A stretch of DNA of 28,968 bases from CAYMAZ01 sp964526285 (GCA_964526285.1 CAZGIW010000050.1:1-28968), one strand, 5' to 3'. Shown: positions 8,233 through 14,623, counted from the stretch's first letter. Made by a program: numbers and translations. The notes: a model not told the origin generated them from the letters alone.

Positions 8233-9480
8233 TTATTCATTCGATGATACTATTTTTTTCTTTGTTTTTATATAAATCAACGGGATATCATAGGCCAATT
8301 TCAAACCAATGCCCCTGGAATAAAGACCATTGATTTGTCCAAGATTCAAAAACAACATAGCTGCTGCATGAATTGAAACACCACCGTATTGTATCCCAGT
8401 CCCCATCGTTGCAATTCTTCTGGCTCCTTTTGTATTATGCTCATGAAAATATCCGCAGCCTAAATAATACTTTATTCCTTTATTTGATGTAACAGTTTGC
8501 TGCAATCCAAAAAGATGTAATATTTCATTCTTTTCTTCCCATGTTCCATATGGAGCATCCGAAAAAGACTGAATTATCCCCTGAAACACTCCCACATCAG
8601 GATTCTTTCCCAGTTCTATTTCATAGTAGCCGTTCTCATCAGGTATTGGTCTTCCCACACTATCCAATTTTAAAATGGGGGGAGTTGGAACCAGAAGTTT
8701 TTCAGCCTGATAGGCCAAATTGATAGTATAAGATTTTTCTTCATAAAACTTACGCTTATAACTCAACATTATTCCAACTTTGAGCACAGCAGGTAAAAAG
8801 TCACCACTCTTGCTTCCCTTTAGATAGTTTATCTTCGTTCCAATGTTTAACACAGAAATGCCTGCATGAAATCTGCAAATGTTATTATCATTGAATGGCA
8901 GAGTTTTTCTATAATTCATTCCAAAATCACCTGCTAAAGAGGTAGCAGGTTTATAATCAGGATGAATTTGAGAACCTGATTTTCCAATTAAATCACTATA
9001 TATATATTTTGCTCCAATTCCAATGGAAAAATCATGATGCAGGTTATATGCAAGACACAAGCCAGTATAAAAATCAATCGGATTGGCCACTGAACCAGTT
9101 TGATTTTTCTTGCTTAAATCAATGCTTTTCAAATTAAAACCAATACTGGTTTTTTGTCCTGGAGAATAGTATCCTCTCATACTTCTAATGTTTTTGTAAA
9201 TACTGTAAAATCCAAATTGCATTTCAGCAAAGCTTATTCCTAAAGAATTTCTTTTCCCTGCAAGATTTGATGGGTTTTGCAATAAGCCTGATGAAATATC
9301 ATCATCTGATGAAACAACACCTATTCCCCCGATACTATTGGCTGTTTGATCACATTCAAACAAAAGAAAAGGAACTGCTGTTGTTATTGTATTCAAATAA
9401 TCAGGATTATCCTTTTGTCCAAAAACAATACTACAGAAAAACACAATTACGCCTGATAATATGATCTTTTGGACGAACAT
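8233..9480 (-). CDS. PorV/PorQ-like outer-membrane beta-barrel protein
   Basis: The product is 415 residues. It begins with a signal peptide (MFVQKIILSGVIVFFCSIVFG, cut before QKDNP). Just after it comes TAVPFLLFECDQTANSIGG and GIGVVSSDD...NPSNLA, which follows the PorV/PorQ pattern (TAVPFL, loss of chain direction, G-x-GVA..., N-P). The rest is a run of amphipathic beta strands ending in aromatic residues, consistent with a FadL-like barrel. PorV is the T9SS outer-membrane shuttle that carries cargo from the translocon to the attachment machinery. At 415 residues it is in range. The sequence looks divergent from canonical PorV, so a PorV paralogue is likely. Its -7 box sits inside the end of the upstream gene. 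Confidence 0.68.
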   Translation of the reverse strand: MFVQKIILSGVIVFFCSIVFGQKDNPDYLNTITTAVPFLLFECDQTANSIGGIGVVSSDDDISSGLLQNPSNLAGKRNSLGISFAEMQFGFYSIYKNIRSMRGYYSPGQKTSIGFNLKSIDLSKKNQTGSVANPIDFYTGLCLAYNLHHDFSIGIGAKYIYSDLIGKSGSQIHPDYKPATSLAGDFGMNYRKTLPFNDNNICRFHAGISVLNIGTKINYLKGSKSGDFLPAVLKVGIMLSYKRKFYEEKSYTINLAYQAEKLLVPTPPILKLDSVGRPIPDENGYYEIELGKNPDVGVFQGIIQSFSDAPYGTWEEKNEILHLFGLQQTVTSNKGIKYYLGCGYFHEHNTKGARRIATMGTGIQYGGVSIHAAAMLFLNLGQINGLYSRGIGLKLAYDIPLIYIKTKKKIVSSNE

Positions 9481-9485
9481 TGGGT

Positions 9486-9959
9486 TTAAATTATTTCTGA
9501 ATCACAAAGATAAAAAAAAAAACAAACAATTGCTTCGTTTTTTATTACAACTCCTTTTCTTTCCATGGCTCTCATAAACCTTTTCCACGTAACAGAACTC
9601 AGTGAACATGCTGAATAAAACCTGCGTCTGCCGTCAGTGGTTAAAACCCGAAGCCCCACTGATGATTTTTGAGGACGCGTAATTACAAGCTCCTTTATGT
9701 TCTTTATTTGAACCCGTTTCACATCTCCCGGAAACAAAAAGTGTTTAATAACCAGTTCAGTGTCACAAATTTTAAAGTAGTAAAGGTCTATAATCAGCAA
9801 CAACCAAACACCAGCCACAATAACCCATGCCAATGAATAATGTTCATTTCTCACAAGAAAAAAATACAAGACTGAAGAAGTTAATAAAATTGCAATACCT
9901 AGTGTGACCAATGGCCTTATGCTTCTGAAAGGATTATTTCTGAATGTTTGATTGCTCAT
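9486..9959 (-). CDS. Small membrane protein, PH-like C-terminal domain
   Basis: The product is 157 residues from the ATG at 9959 (MSNQTFRNNPF). The frame extends further upstream to 10088, but that would run through the ssb terminator hairpin and into the ssb gene. Two adjacent membrane helices lie at about residues 16-35 and 42-60. They are followed by a soluble stretch with a beta-rich pattern (TELVIKHFLFPGDVKRVQIK, then LVITRPQKSSVGLRVLTTDG) that resembles bacterial PH-like domains. Its function is unknown. The last residues (CFFFYLCDSEII) overlap the promoter box of the PorV-like gene. It is probably transcribed on its own, because a strong terminator separates it from ssb. Confidence 0.7.
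   Translation of the reverse strand: MSNQTFRNNPFRSIRPLVTLGIAILLTSSVLYFFLVRNEHYSLAWVIVAGVWLLLIIDLYYFKICDTELVIKHFLFPGDVKRVQIKNIKELVITRPQKSSVGLRVLTTDGRRRFYSACSLSSVTWKRFMRAMERKGVVIKNEAIVCFFFYLCDSEII
9505..9512 (-). promoter_or_regulatory. -7 box for the PorV-like gene
   Basis: The minus strand reads TATCTTTG, a perfect TAnnTTTG, 25 bases before the ATG at 9480 and inside the final codons of the 9486-9959 gene. The -33 element is not clear in the A-rich flank. Confidence 0.5.
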
Positions 9960-9992
9960 TTTTTTTATTGCAAAACTAATTATAATTGAAAT

Positions 9993-10024
9993 AAAAAAAG
10001 CCGCATCCTTGCGGAGCGGCTTTT
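9993..10024 (-). terminator. Intrinsic terminator after ssb
   Basis: On the minus strand AAAAGCCGCTCCGCAAGGATGCGGC forms a GC-rich hairpin (GCCGC paired with GCGGC, then TCC with GGA, loop GCAA) followed by seven T. It begins 27 bases after the ssb stop codon and ends transcription before the small membrane-protein gene. This is the clearest terminator in the window. Confidence 0.88.
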
Positions 10025-10050
10025 CAATAAAATTAAATTCAAAAAAAAAA

Positions 10051-10389
10051 TCAATCTTCTCTTGGAATAATCTGAAATTCCTGTACAACGATTTCAGTTA
10101 CATAGCGTTTTTCACCCGATTGAGTTTCGTATGTCCGGTAATTGATCTTCCCTGTCAGTGAAACATGTGAACCTTTTTTTATTTCATCTCCGGCTTTATC
10201 TGCCAGATCATTCCAAAAGATCACATTGTGCCATGATGTGTTATTGACCCAGTCTCCATTTTTTCCACGATATCCGTCACTGGTGGCCAACGAAAAGTTT
10301 GCCAATCTGATTCCTTTTTTGATTTCTTTGACTTCTGCGTCACGGCCGGCATAACCGACTAATTCTACTTTGTTGAGGTTTGTTTTCAT
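10051..10389 (-). CDS. ssb: Single-stranded DNA-binding protein, short form
   Basis: The 112-residue protein is essentially one OB-fold. Diagnostic segments are MNKVEL-like NLNKVELVGYAGRDAE, LANFSLATSDGYRGKNGDW, NNTSWHNVIFWNDLADKAGD, IKKGSHVSLTGKINYRTYE and YVTEIVVQEFQIIPRED. The family binds single-stranded DNA as tetramers during replication, repair and recombination. The protein ends at the OB-fold and lacks the flexible tail with the acidic DDDLPF-type tip that recruits partner proteins. It is probably an accessory SSB, and a main chromosomal SSB should exist elsewhere. It is the divergent member of three ssb genes here and the last of the row, with a strong terminator after it. Confidence 0.92.
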   Translation of the reverse strand: MKTNLNKVELVGYAGRDAEVKEIKKGIRLANFSLATSDGYRGKNGDWVNNTSWHNVIFWNDLADKAGDEIKKGSHVSLTGKINYRTYETQSGEKRYVTEIVVQEFQIIPRED

Positions 10390-10426
10390 AGTTTTTAAGT
10401 ATTTAGTTAAAAAAAATATCTTTTTT

Positions 10427-10466
10427 AATAGAAAAAATAAAATAGAAGATAGAAAATAGAAAAAAT
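10427..10466 (+). repeat. Heptamer array, left bracket of four-helix-bundle gene copy 1
   Basis: Successive 7-base units in one phase: AAAAAAT, AAAATAG, AAGATAG, AAAATAG, AAAAAAT (10432-10466), preceded by a partial AATAG. The array ends just after the gene's stop codon (gene is on the minus strand). The same array recurs at 11327-11366 in copy 2. It is the inverted counterpart of the array at 10874-10915. Confidence 0.8.
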
Positions 10467-10472
10467 GAGTTC

Positions 10473-10862
10473 TTACTTGTTTTTATGCAAGGTTTTTTTT
10501 GCTGTCACCAGTGATGAACTGAAAATTTTTATGAGTTCCAAACATTCGTGAAGCATCAATTGCAAATTAGAATTTTCATTGACAATCATGCTGCTTCTGT
10601 AAAGTAGCTTTAACCAGAAATTTGATTCCCTCAATTCTTTCAAAACCAATTGGGTTTTGTGGATAAAATCAGCTTTTGATTCTGCGCCTATAGATTCTTC
10701 AAAATTTGCACCTGCTGATGTGCCTGCTCTGAATAATTGTCCGTATATGTGCTTTACACAATATGTGTCTTTAGAACTGTTATCCAGTTTTATAATATTT
10801 ATCGCAAACTCAAGCATCCTTTCACTCATAACATCTCTGTACTTTTTCATTTCTCCACTCAT
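10473..10862 (-). CDS. Four-helix-bundle protein (23S rRNA IVP / S23 family), copy 1
   Basis: The 129-residue protein has the typical core of the TIGR02436/S23 family: RDVMSERMLEFAINIIKL, YGQLFRAGTSAGANFEESIG, and SKADFIHKTQLVLKELRES followed by NFWLKLL. Proteins of this family form a four-helix bundle, often pentameric. They are known from intervening sequences in 23S rRNA genes and as relatives of the Avd accessory protein of diversity-generating retroelements. No catalytic residues are known and the function of free-standing copies is unclear. Here it lies between ssb genes, bracketed by inverted heptamer arrays. An identical copy is 900 bases away. Confidence 0.9.
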   Translation of the reverse strand: MSGEMKKYRDVMSERMLEFAINIIKLDNSSKDTYCVKHIYGQLFRAGTSAGANFEESIGAESKADFIHKTQLVLKELRESNFWLKLLYRSSMIVNENSNLQLMLHECLELIKIFSSSLVTAKKTLHKNK

Positions 10863-10873
10863 AACTAAACAAA

Positions 10874-10915
10874 ATATTTTCTATTTAATATTTTCTATTC
10901 TCTATCTACTATTTT
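10874..10915 (-). repeat. Heptamer array, right bracket of four-helix-bundle gene copy 1
   Basis: Read on the minus strand from 10915 the units are AAAATAG, TAGATAG, AGAATAG, AAAATAT, TAAATAG, AAAATAT, all in one 7-base phase. The first three and a half units pair with 10439-10463 as an inverted repeat, 23 of 25 positions matching. The copy-2 array is at 11774-11815. Confidence 0.8.
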
Positions 10916-10942
10916 AATAATTATTACATAGTAATAACCCCA

Positions 10943-11290
10943 CTATTCCGCCACAACAGGTCTTGGAATAATTTTGCATTCGTGGGCAATGATATCGGTG
11001 TAGTATTTTTTCACACCATCAGCCACTTCCACAACACGGTAATCAAGTTTGCCAACGATATTCACACGGTCGCCCTTTTTTACATTGGCTGCCAGTTCAT
11101 CGGCACGCTGATTCCACATGACCACATTGTGCCACACGGTGTTGCTCACCCAGTTATCATCTTTGTCTTTGTAATTATCGCTGGTTGCGACTCTCAGTTT
11201 TGCCAGTTTTACATTGTTTGGCAATTCAACAATCTCAGGATCCATTCCTGCGAATCCGATTAATTCAACTTTGTTCATGTTAGTTTTCAT
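10943..11290 (-). CDS. ssb: Single-stranded DNA-binding protein, short form, tandem copy 1
   Basis: The product is 115 residues, again just the OB-fold: MNKVELIGFAGMDPEIVE, LAKLRVATSDNYKDKDDNW, SNTVWHNVVMWNQRADELA, VKKGDRVNIVGKLDYRVVE and HECKIIPRPVVAE. It shares the fold and start context (AAAACTATGAAAAC) with the 10051-10389 gene but is clearly diverged from it, so the two are older paralogues. No acidic C-terminal tip is present. The 11843-12190 gene is identical in sequence. The gene sits between two four-helix-bundle genes. The three ssb genes and two four-helix genes all point the same way and may share a transcript. Confidence 0.92.
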   Translation of the reverse strand: MKTNMNKVELIGFAGMDPEIVELPNNVKLAKLRVATSDNYKDKDDNWVSNTVWHNVVMWNQRADELAANVKKGDRVNIVGKLDYRVVEVADGVKKYYTDIIAHECKIIPRPVVAE

Positions 11291-11326
11291 AGTTTTAAGT
11301 ATTTAGTTAAAAAAAATATCTTTTTT

Positions 11327-11366
11327 AATAGAAAAAATAAAATAGAAGATAGAAAATAGAAAAAAT
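11327..11366 (+). repeat. Heptamer array, left bracket of copy 2
   Basis: Same AARATAG-type array as at 10427-10466, displaced by 900 bases. Confidence 0.8.
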
Positions 11367-11372
11367 GAGTTC

Positions 11373-11762
11373 TTACTTGTTTTTATGCAAGGTTTTTTTT
11401 GCTGTCACCAGTGATGAACTGAAAATTTTTATGAGTTCCAAACATTCGTGAAGCATCAATTGCAAATTAGAATTTTCATTGACAATCATGCTGCTTCTGT
11501 AAAGTAGCTTTAACCAGAAATTTGATTCCCTCAATTCTTTCAAAACCAATTGGGTTTTGTGGATAAAATCAGCTTTTGATTCTGCGCCTATAGATTCTTC
11601 AAAATTTGCACCTGCTGATGTGCCTGCTCTGAATAATTGTCCGTATATGTGCTTTACACAATATGTGTCTTTAGAACTGTTATCCAGTTTTATAATATTT
11701 ATCGCAAACTCAAGCATCCTTTCACTCATAACATCTCTGTACTTTTTCATTTCTCCACTCAT
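11373..11762 (-). CDS. Four-helix-bundle protein (S23 family), copy 2
   Basis: Identical at the protein and DNA level to the gene at 10473-10862; see that entry for the family and motifs. Perfect identity implies a very recent duplication, continuing gene conversion, or an assembly error. Both copies are intact. Confidence 0.9.
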   Translation of the reverse strand: MSGEMKKYRDVMSERMLEFAINIIKLDNSSKDTYCVKHIYGQLFRAGTSAGANFEESIGAESKADFIHKTQLVLKELRESNFWLKLLYRSSMIVNENSNLQLMLHECLELIKIFSSSLVTAKKTLHKNK

Positions 11763-11773
11763 AACTAAACAAA

Positions 11774-11815
11774 ATATTTTCTATTTAATATTTTCTATTC
11801 TCTATCTACTATTTT
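11774..11815 (-). repeat. Heptamer array, right bracket of copy 2
   Basis: Same inverted array as at 10874-10915, displaced by 900 bases. Confidence 0.8.
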
Positions 11816-11842
11816 AATAATTATTACATAGTAATAACCCCA

Positions 11843-12190
11843 CTATTCCGCCACAACAGGTCTTGGAATAATTTTGCATTCGTGGGCAATGATATCGGTG
11901 TAGTATTTTTTCACACCATCAGCCACTTCCACAACACGGTAATCAAGTTTGCCAACGATATTCACACGGTCGCCCTTTTTTACATTGGCTGCCAGTTCAT
12001 CGGCACGCTGATTCCACATGACCACATTGTGCCACACGGTGTTGCTCACCCAGTTATCATCTTTGTCTTTGTAATTATCGCTGGTTGCGACTCTCAGTTT
12101 TGCCAGTTTTACATTGTTTGGCAATTCAACAATCTCAGGATCCATTCCTGCGAATCCGATTAATTCAACTTTGTTCATGTTAGTTTTCAT
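11843..12190 (-). CDS. ssb: Single-stranded DNA-binding protein, short form, tandem copy 2
   Basis: Identical to the ssb at 10943-11290. It is the first gene of the row on the minus strand. Its leader differs after 12198, so this is probably the copy in the original promoter context. No TAnnTTTG box is obvious in the 110 bases upstream. Confidence 0.92.
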   Translation of the reverse strand: MKTNMNKVELIGFAGMDPEIVELPNNVKLAKLRVATSDNYKDKDDNWVSNTVWHNVVMWNQRADELAANVKKGDRVNIVGKLDYRVVEVADGVKKYYTDIIAHECKIIPRPVVAE

Positions 12191-12277
12191 AGTTTTAAAG
12201 TTTAGGTTAGTAATTTTTGTGTTTAATAAATATTTTTAATGATTATTTTCTCAGACCATACGAATGTCAACTCTACT

Positions 12278-12317
12278 AATTACTAATCAGCGAATTACTA
12301 ATCAGCGAATTACGGAT
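12278..12317 (+). repeat. Short direct repeats and left inverted repeat at the GxxExxY gene
   Basis: AATTACTAATCAGCG occurs twice back to back (12278-12292 and 12293-12307), followed by a partial third unit AATTACGGAT. Bases 12306-12317 (CGAATTACGGAT) are the exact inverted complement of 12758-12769 on the other side of the gene. The repeat supplies the gene's stop codon and last two codons. Confidence 0.75.
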
Positions 12318-12705
12318 ATAAATTCACTATCCTTTTGAAAATTAGTCCACGTGAAGTGAAATTTGACAGTATTCCTAATTTTAAATTTGTTGATTTTAAA
12401 TAAGTATATAATTGCTTTATATTTATAGGCCTGAAATAATCTCCTGTCTTTAACTCAAGAAGTATCTTTTCTTCAATCAAGAAATCCACACGTCCTCTGG
12501 TTATTATAGTATCATTTACAATCAAATCCACTTGGTGCTGCTCAGAAAATCTAATCCCATGTCTAAGGAATAATAATGCTAATGCTTTTTGATACACAGA
12601 CTCCTTGTGTCCAGAACCAAGTGTATTATATGCCTCAAATAATACTCCAACAACTTTATAGCTCAACTCAGGATAAATAAGCTTTAGTGTATCTGTTTGT
12701 GTCAT
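12310..12705 (-). CDS. GxxExxY protein
   Basis: The product is 131 residues. The name-giving motif G-H-K-E-S-V-Y is at 32-38. RVDFLIEEKILLELK (Asp74, Glu84, Lys86) and the helix QLYTYL (Gln98) look like a PD-(D/E)XK nuclease-fold core. Activity is not established for the family. GxxExxY proteins (TIGR04256) are small, patchily distributed and common in Bacteroidota, Planctomycetes and environmental genomes. This one is full length. It is flanked by short repeats that form a 12-bp inverted pair, and its last codons lie inside the left repeat. It may be a small mobile cargo gene, but no transposase is nearby. Confidence 0.88.
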   Translation of the reverse strand: MTQTDTLKLIYPELSYKVVGVLFEAYNTLGSGHKESVYQKALALLFLRHGIRFSEQHQVDLIVNDTIITRGRVDFLIEEKILLELKTGDYFRPINIKQLYTYLKSTNLKLGILSNFTSRGLIFKRIVNLYP

Positions 12706-12757
12706 GTCTAAATAATTTAATGTTATAAAAAATGATAATTATATAAGCTCATTCGTA

Positions 12758-12769
12758 ATCCGTAATTCG
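12758..12769 (-). repeat. Right inverted repeat at the GxxExxY gene
   Basis: ATCCGTAATTCG is the exact reverse complement of 12306-12317. Degenerate copies of the same motif continue to about 12808 (TACGTAGTTCGTAGG, ATTAGTATAATTCG). Confidence 0.65.
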
Positions 12770-12958
12770 AACAATACGTAGTTCGTAGGAGCAATTAGTA
12801 TAATTCGTTTTGTTTGAAATGATTCTGCAAAGTAAAAACCACTCGTTTACCCAAGCCGGAGTTTATCCATTTACTTCCGGATGTTTTCCGTTTTTAAACG
12901 AATATAATCGCCTATTATGCCAACTGTACTGTGTTTTTGATTTTTTATCGCATCTTCG

Positions 12959-12987
12959 TTGTTTGAGGATTTTTTGGTGTATTTTTG
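12959..12987 (+). promoter_or_regulatory. Promoter of the hydrolase-phosphatase pair
   Basis: TTG at 12959-12961, an 18-base spacer, and TATTTTTG at 12980-12987 fit the Bacteroidota -33/-7 consensus (TTTG, N19-21, TAnnTTTG) closely. The ATG of the hydrolase is 36 bases after the -7 box. Confidence 0.6.
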
Positions 12988-13023
12988 CCATCACATATTT
13001 TTTTCATCCAAAAATTGGTCATT

Positions 13024-13524
13024 ATGCACATCATTTTTTCTCATGGCAAAGAAAGTGGCCCCAAAGGAAAAAAAATTATCCGGCTATCTGAAATTGCCAC
13101 TGAAAATGGATTTACTTCAACAAGTATTGACTATTCAGGAATAAACAATCCCGATGAAAGGGTGGAAAAACTTCTGAACAATCTGAAACAAACGCAACAT
13201 GACAAAATTGTTCTTGTTGGCTCCAGTATGGGCGGCTATGTTTCGCTGTGTGCAGCACAGCACATTGAGCTATCCGGAATTTTTCTCATGGCTCCTGCTT
13301 TGTATTTGCCCGGCTACGGAATTCAGCAGTTTCAGCCCAAATGCAGAAACATGACAATTGTCCACGGATGGCATGATGAGATTATCCCATATAAGAACTC
13401 AGTAGATTTTGCTCATGAACACAACTGCACTTTGCATCTTGTGAACGACAACCATCGTCTCACAAATTCTTTGGAGATGATTGCAGATTATTTTCAAACT
13501 TTTATGAAACAACTTCACTCATGA
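13024..13524 (+). CDS. Small alpha/beta hydrolase
   Basis: The product is 166 residues from the ATG at 13024 (MHIIFSHGKES). The frame runs further upstream, but those residues are unlike the family and precede the predicted promoter's transcript start. The nucleophile elbow is GSSMGG with Ser68. Asp118 in HGWHDEIIP and His144 in NDNHRLTN complete a catalytic triad in the right order and spacing. The oxyanion region is FSHGKESGPKG. It is a compact hydrolase resembling the YqiA/UPF0227 and RbbA-like small esterases; the substrate is unknown. Its stop overlaps the next start (ATGA), so it is translationally coupled with the phosphatase. Confidence 0.83.
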   Translation: MHIIFSHGKESGPKGKKIIRLSEIATENGFTSTSIDYSGINNPDERVEKLLNNLKQTQHDKIVLVGSSMGGYVSLCAAQHIELSGIFLMAPALYLPGYGIQQFQPKCRNMTIVHGWHDEIIPYKNSVDFAHEHNCTLHLVNDNHRLTNSLEMIADYFQTFMKQLHS

Positions 13525-14069
13525 AACCAGCCATTTTTCTAGACCGCGACGGAACAATCATCAAAGACAAAGGATATGTGAACAGCATTAAAAATATTGT
13601 CTTTTATGATTTTACATTTGATTGCCTCAAAACACTTCAGAAAAAATTTCTTCTCTTTATTGTGACCAATCAGTCGGGAGTGGCAAAAGGGCTTATCAGC
13701 AACGAACAACTGGATGAGATTCACAAACACATGCTTGATGTTTTGAAAACGCAGGGCATTTTAATTGAGGCTGTCTATGTTTGTCCGCACAATAAAGAAG
13801 ACAATTGCATTTGCCGCAAGCCTCTGCCCCACTTTGTTCATATTGCTGAATCGCAATACAATATTGACATTGCAAATTCATACGTTATCGGCGACCACCC
13901 CTCAGACATTCAACTGGCACTCAACACCGGTGCAAAAGGCATGTATGTGCTTACCGGACATGGCAAAAGACATTATCACGAACTGACAGAACACGAAAGG
14001 AAGAATATTTTGATTACGCAGTCGTTGCGGAGTGGGATGAAGATAATTATCAATAGAAGAAAGGATTAA
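13521..14069 (+). CDS. gmhB: HAD-family heptose-bisphosphate-type phosphatase
   Basis: The product is 182 residues. The HAD/DXD core is FLDRDGTI with Asp8 and Asp10, motif II TNQSG (49-53), and motif IV GDHPSD (Asp125, Asp129). The zinc-loop pattern of GmhB and histidinol-phosphatases is present as CPHNKEDNCICRKP (Cys88, His90, Cys96, Cys98). The likely reaction is removal of the C7 phosphate from D-glycero-D-manno-heptose 1,7-bisphosphate for lipopolysaccharide core synthesis. Histidinol-phosphate phosphatase is the alternative. The last 35 codons (13944-14048) are duplicated at 14624-14728. The gene abuts the convergent MNT gene with no spacing. Confidence 0.82.
   Translation: MKPAIFLDRDGTIIKDKGYVNSIKNIVFYDFTFDCLKTLQKKFLLFIVTNQSGVAKGLISNEQLDEIHKHMLDVLKTQGILIEAVYVCPHNKEDNCICRKPLPHFVHIAESQYNIDIANSYVIGDHPSDIQLALNTGAKGMYVLTGHGKRHYHELTEHERKNILITQSLRSGMKIIINRRKD
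13944..14048 (+). repeat. Source copy of a 105-bp direct repeat (3' end of gmhB)
   Basis: This block matches 14624-14728 at an offset of 680 with about four mismatches (positions 13949, 13958, 14030, 14043). It belongs to the intact phosphatase gene here. Confidence 0.9.
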
Positions 14070-14384
14070 TCAGTGAACATTAACTTGAATGCCTGTTCTT
14101 TTTATTTCATTGACAAAGGGAGTATTTAAAGAAAAATCTTTTTTGGATATGGGATGCGGCTCTATTCTAGTATCAACCTCTGAAGCCAACAACATAAGTT
14201 GTATTTGAGTATCAAATTTTTCGTTGTCACTTAATTTTGCAAACACAAATGCAATATCAATATCACTATGCTGTGATTCCTTATTTTTTGCATATGAGCC
14301 AAACAAGATTGATTGCTCAATGCTATATCTTGTTTTAACAAGCTCAACATATCTGTTTACTATTTCAATAATTCCTTGATCCAT
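14070..14384 (-). CDS. MNT-type nucleotidyltransferase, antitoxin of an MNT/HEPN pair
   Basis: The 104-residue minimal nucleotidyltransferase has the signature GSYAKNKESQHSDIDIA: G29-S30 and the metal-binding Asp41 and Asp43. The rest (VDTRIEPHPISKKDF) fits MNT domains of HEPN/MNT toxin-antitoxin modules. In characterised pairs the MNT protein neutralises a HEPN RNase, sometimes by AMPylation. The gene appears intact and starts inside the end of the upstream HEPN-like reading frame (25-base overlap), the usual arrangement. That HEPN frame is broken, so the protein is probably orphaned. It ends immediately beside gmhB. Confidence 0.85.
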   Translation of the reverse strand: MDQGIIEIVNRYVELVKTRYSIEQSILFGSYAKNKESQHSDIDIAFVFAKLSDNEKFDTQIQLMLLASEVDTRIEPHPISKKDFSLNTPFVNEIKRTGIQVNVH

Positions 14385-14620
14385 TCTCTCTTCTTTTTTA
14401 TTTCATCAATCCAAATTTCGGCATATTCCTTAGTGCAAATTTTCTGAAAACTCTTTTTATAGTCATCATACCTTGCATTACAAAAATACCAATTTTTCTG
14501 CTAATCAACATTAAAAAAGAAATATAATTGCCCATAGAAAGATATTTGATTTGTGTAAACTTTTCAACTTCTGTTAAAATGCTTAAACATAACATTCATC
14601 TTTAAGAATTTTAAAAAAAG
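14360..14620 (-). pseudogene. HEPN-domain toxin remnant
   Basis: Translating the minus strand in the frame ending at the TAG at 14360-14362 gives NWYFCNARYDDYKKSF, then KICTKEYAEIWIDEIKK and EWIKELLK. This is the standard C-terminal end of HEPN proteins paired with MNT genes. Going upstream, the frame meets a stop (TAG) four codons before NWYF, and HEPN-like residues (LTEVEKFTQIKYLS) continue only in another frame. The N-terminal half, about 60-70 residues, is absent: the 105-bp gmhB-derived repeat begins at 14624 where it should be. The gene is therefore truncated and frameshifted. Confidence 0.78.
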
Positions 14621-14623
14621 AAT

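Larger units (their letters stand above)
10393..11298. repeat. Tandem duplication, copy 1 (period 900 bp)
   Basis: Bases 10393-11298 and 11293-12198 appear identical at an offset of exactly 900. Each unit holds one four-helix-bundle gene and one ssb gene. The copies share TTTTAA at the junction, and the same hexamer occurs at both outer ends, inside the short leader that precedes each ssb ATG. Identity stops at base 10393 on the left and after 12198 on the right. Confidence 0.95.
11293..12198. repeat. Tandem duplication, copy 2
   Basis: This is the second 900-bp unit, identical to 10393-11298 as far as can be read, including both heptamer arrays and intergenic bases. To its right the sequence changes at 12199 to the leader of the ancestral ssb gene. 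Confidence 0.95.
12706..13023. other. Gene-free stretch before the hydrolase gene
   Basis: Bases 12751-12808 hold AATTACG-like repeats in the opposite orientation to 12278-12317, including the 12-bp inverted partner at 12758-12769. The rest is AT-rich with a promoter-like element near 12959-12987. Open frames here (for example from 12810) have no recognisable protein features and are not called. Confidence 0.6.

Noticed and set aside
9960..10088. Longer N-terminus for the small membrane protein
   Set aside because: It would run through the ssb terminator hairpin and the ssb 3' end.
10427..10915. Possible CRISPR array
   Set aside because: The repeats are 7 bases long, contiguous and without unique spacers, and no cas gene is present.
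12810..13091. Open frame upstream of the hydrolase
   Set aside because: It has no protein-like features and overlaps the hydrolase start in another frame; the predicted promoter lies inside it.
14398..14595. Open frame of 65 codons next to the MNT gene
   Set aside because: Most of it is the wrong frame of the HEPN remnant; the conserved HEPN C-terminus reads in a different frame.
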